Assembly (NCBI GenBank): GCA_014238345.1
Contig: JABABF010000251.1
Coordinates: 1 to 6,058, forward strand
Length of the DNA stretch: 6,058 nucleotides
Reading direction: 5' to 3'
DNA from: Gammaproteobacteria bacterium
GTDB lineage: Bacteria > Pseudomonadota > Gammaproteobacteria > JABABF01
The notes beneath the pieces were generated by a model. That model was not told the DNA's origin. It saw nothing but the letters and a program-made list of their open reading frames with translations, and ran no database searches. The translations under genes and the position numbers were made by a program. Position 1 is the first letter of the stretch. Every line of letters begins with the position of its first letter. This document shows, in pieces, positions 5,839 to 6,058 of the stretch.

Positions 5839-6058
5839 ATGAACCACGGAACGATCGCGAAAAATGCGCGCAAGAAAGGTTCGCCGCCAGTACGCAAGAA
5901 AAGACTGAAAGCGTTTTTTGCCGACCAGGGTGTGCGTCTATATTGTGGAGAAATCCTGGAAACACTCAGCCAATTGCCGGAGGAGTGCGCAGACTTGATT
6001 TTTGCTGACCCACCATATAACTTGTCAAATGGCGGATTTACCTGCAATGCAGGACGAA
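5839..6058 (+). CDS. Site-specific DNA methyltransferase (DPPY type, beta-class-like), 3' part outside window
   Basis: The first 73 codons are visible before the right edge. A lysine/arginine-rich N-terminus (AKNARKKGSPPVRKKRLKAF) leads into VRLYCGEILETLSQLPEE and then CADLIFADPPYNLSNGGF. The catalytic DPPY motif (residues 57-60) is typical of enzymes that methylate the amino group of adenine (N6) or cytosine (N4) using S-adenosylmethionine. DPPY near the N-terminus, followed by LSN, matches the beta class, such as M.DpnA-like and M.RsrI-like proteins, in which the catalytic motif precedes the target-recognition and cofactor-binding regions. ATG 5839 is the first start after an in-frame TAG at 5833-5835. 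Its ribosome binding site is weak. Base composition differs from the neighbours on the left. Whether it belongs to a restriction-modification system or is an orphan regulatory methylase cannot be decided here. Confidence 0.85.
   Translation, partial: MNHGTIAKNARKKGSPPVRKKRLKAFFADQGVRLYCGEILETLSQLPEECADLIFADPPYNLSNGGFTCNAGR

Overview
The window looks like chromosomal DNA from a member of the Pseudomonadota, probably a gamma- or betaproteobacterium. This rests on the moderately high GC content, the LemA plus M48 peptidase pair, and catabolic proteins closely resembling the DmpF/DmpG and MhpF/MhpE types. The genus cannot be read from the sequence. It holds six protein genes, two of them cut by the window edges.

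Left end (1-500, minus strand): the N-terminal 166 codons of an NAD(P)-binding epimerase/dehydratase-type SDR protein with a clear ribosome binding site. A 208-base divergent intergenic region (501-708) follows. It holds inverted repeats, a possible extended -10 element, and a stem-rich stretch just upstream of lemA.

Centre (709-3391, plus strand): lemA followed by a long M48 membrane metallopeptidase gene, in one orientation and probably co-transcribed. The peptidase has an HtpX-like membrane catalytic half and a large C-terminal half containing two TerB-like helical stretches.

Right half (about 3482-5716, plus strand): a plausible sigma70-type promoter, then acetylating acetaldehyde dehydrogenase and 4-hydroxy-2-oxovalerate aldolase. 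Together these carry out the last two steps of meta-cleavage catabolism: 4-hydroxy-2-oxovalerate is split into pyruvate and acetaldehyde, and the acetaldehyde is passed to the dehydrogenase and becomes acetyl-CoA. The hydratase and ring-cleavage genes are not in view.

Right end (5717-6058): a visibly more A/T-rich stretch with a 39-codon open frame that overlaps the aldolase stop. Almost directly after it, in the same frame, comes the 5' end of a DPPY-type (beta-class-like) DNA methyltransferase. This marks a change from core catabolism to what is probably an accessory region.

I see no tRNA, rRNA, CRISPR array, insertion sequence or convincing intrinsic terminator. I do not see a clearly new biological system. 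The points most worth following are the right-hand boundary, the extended M48 protein and the lemA leader.
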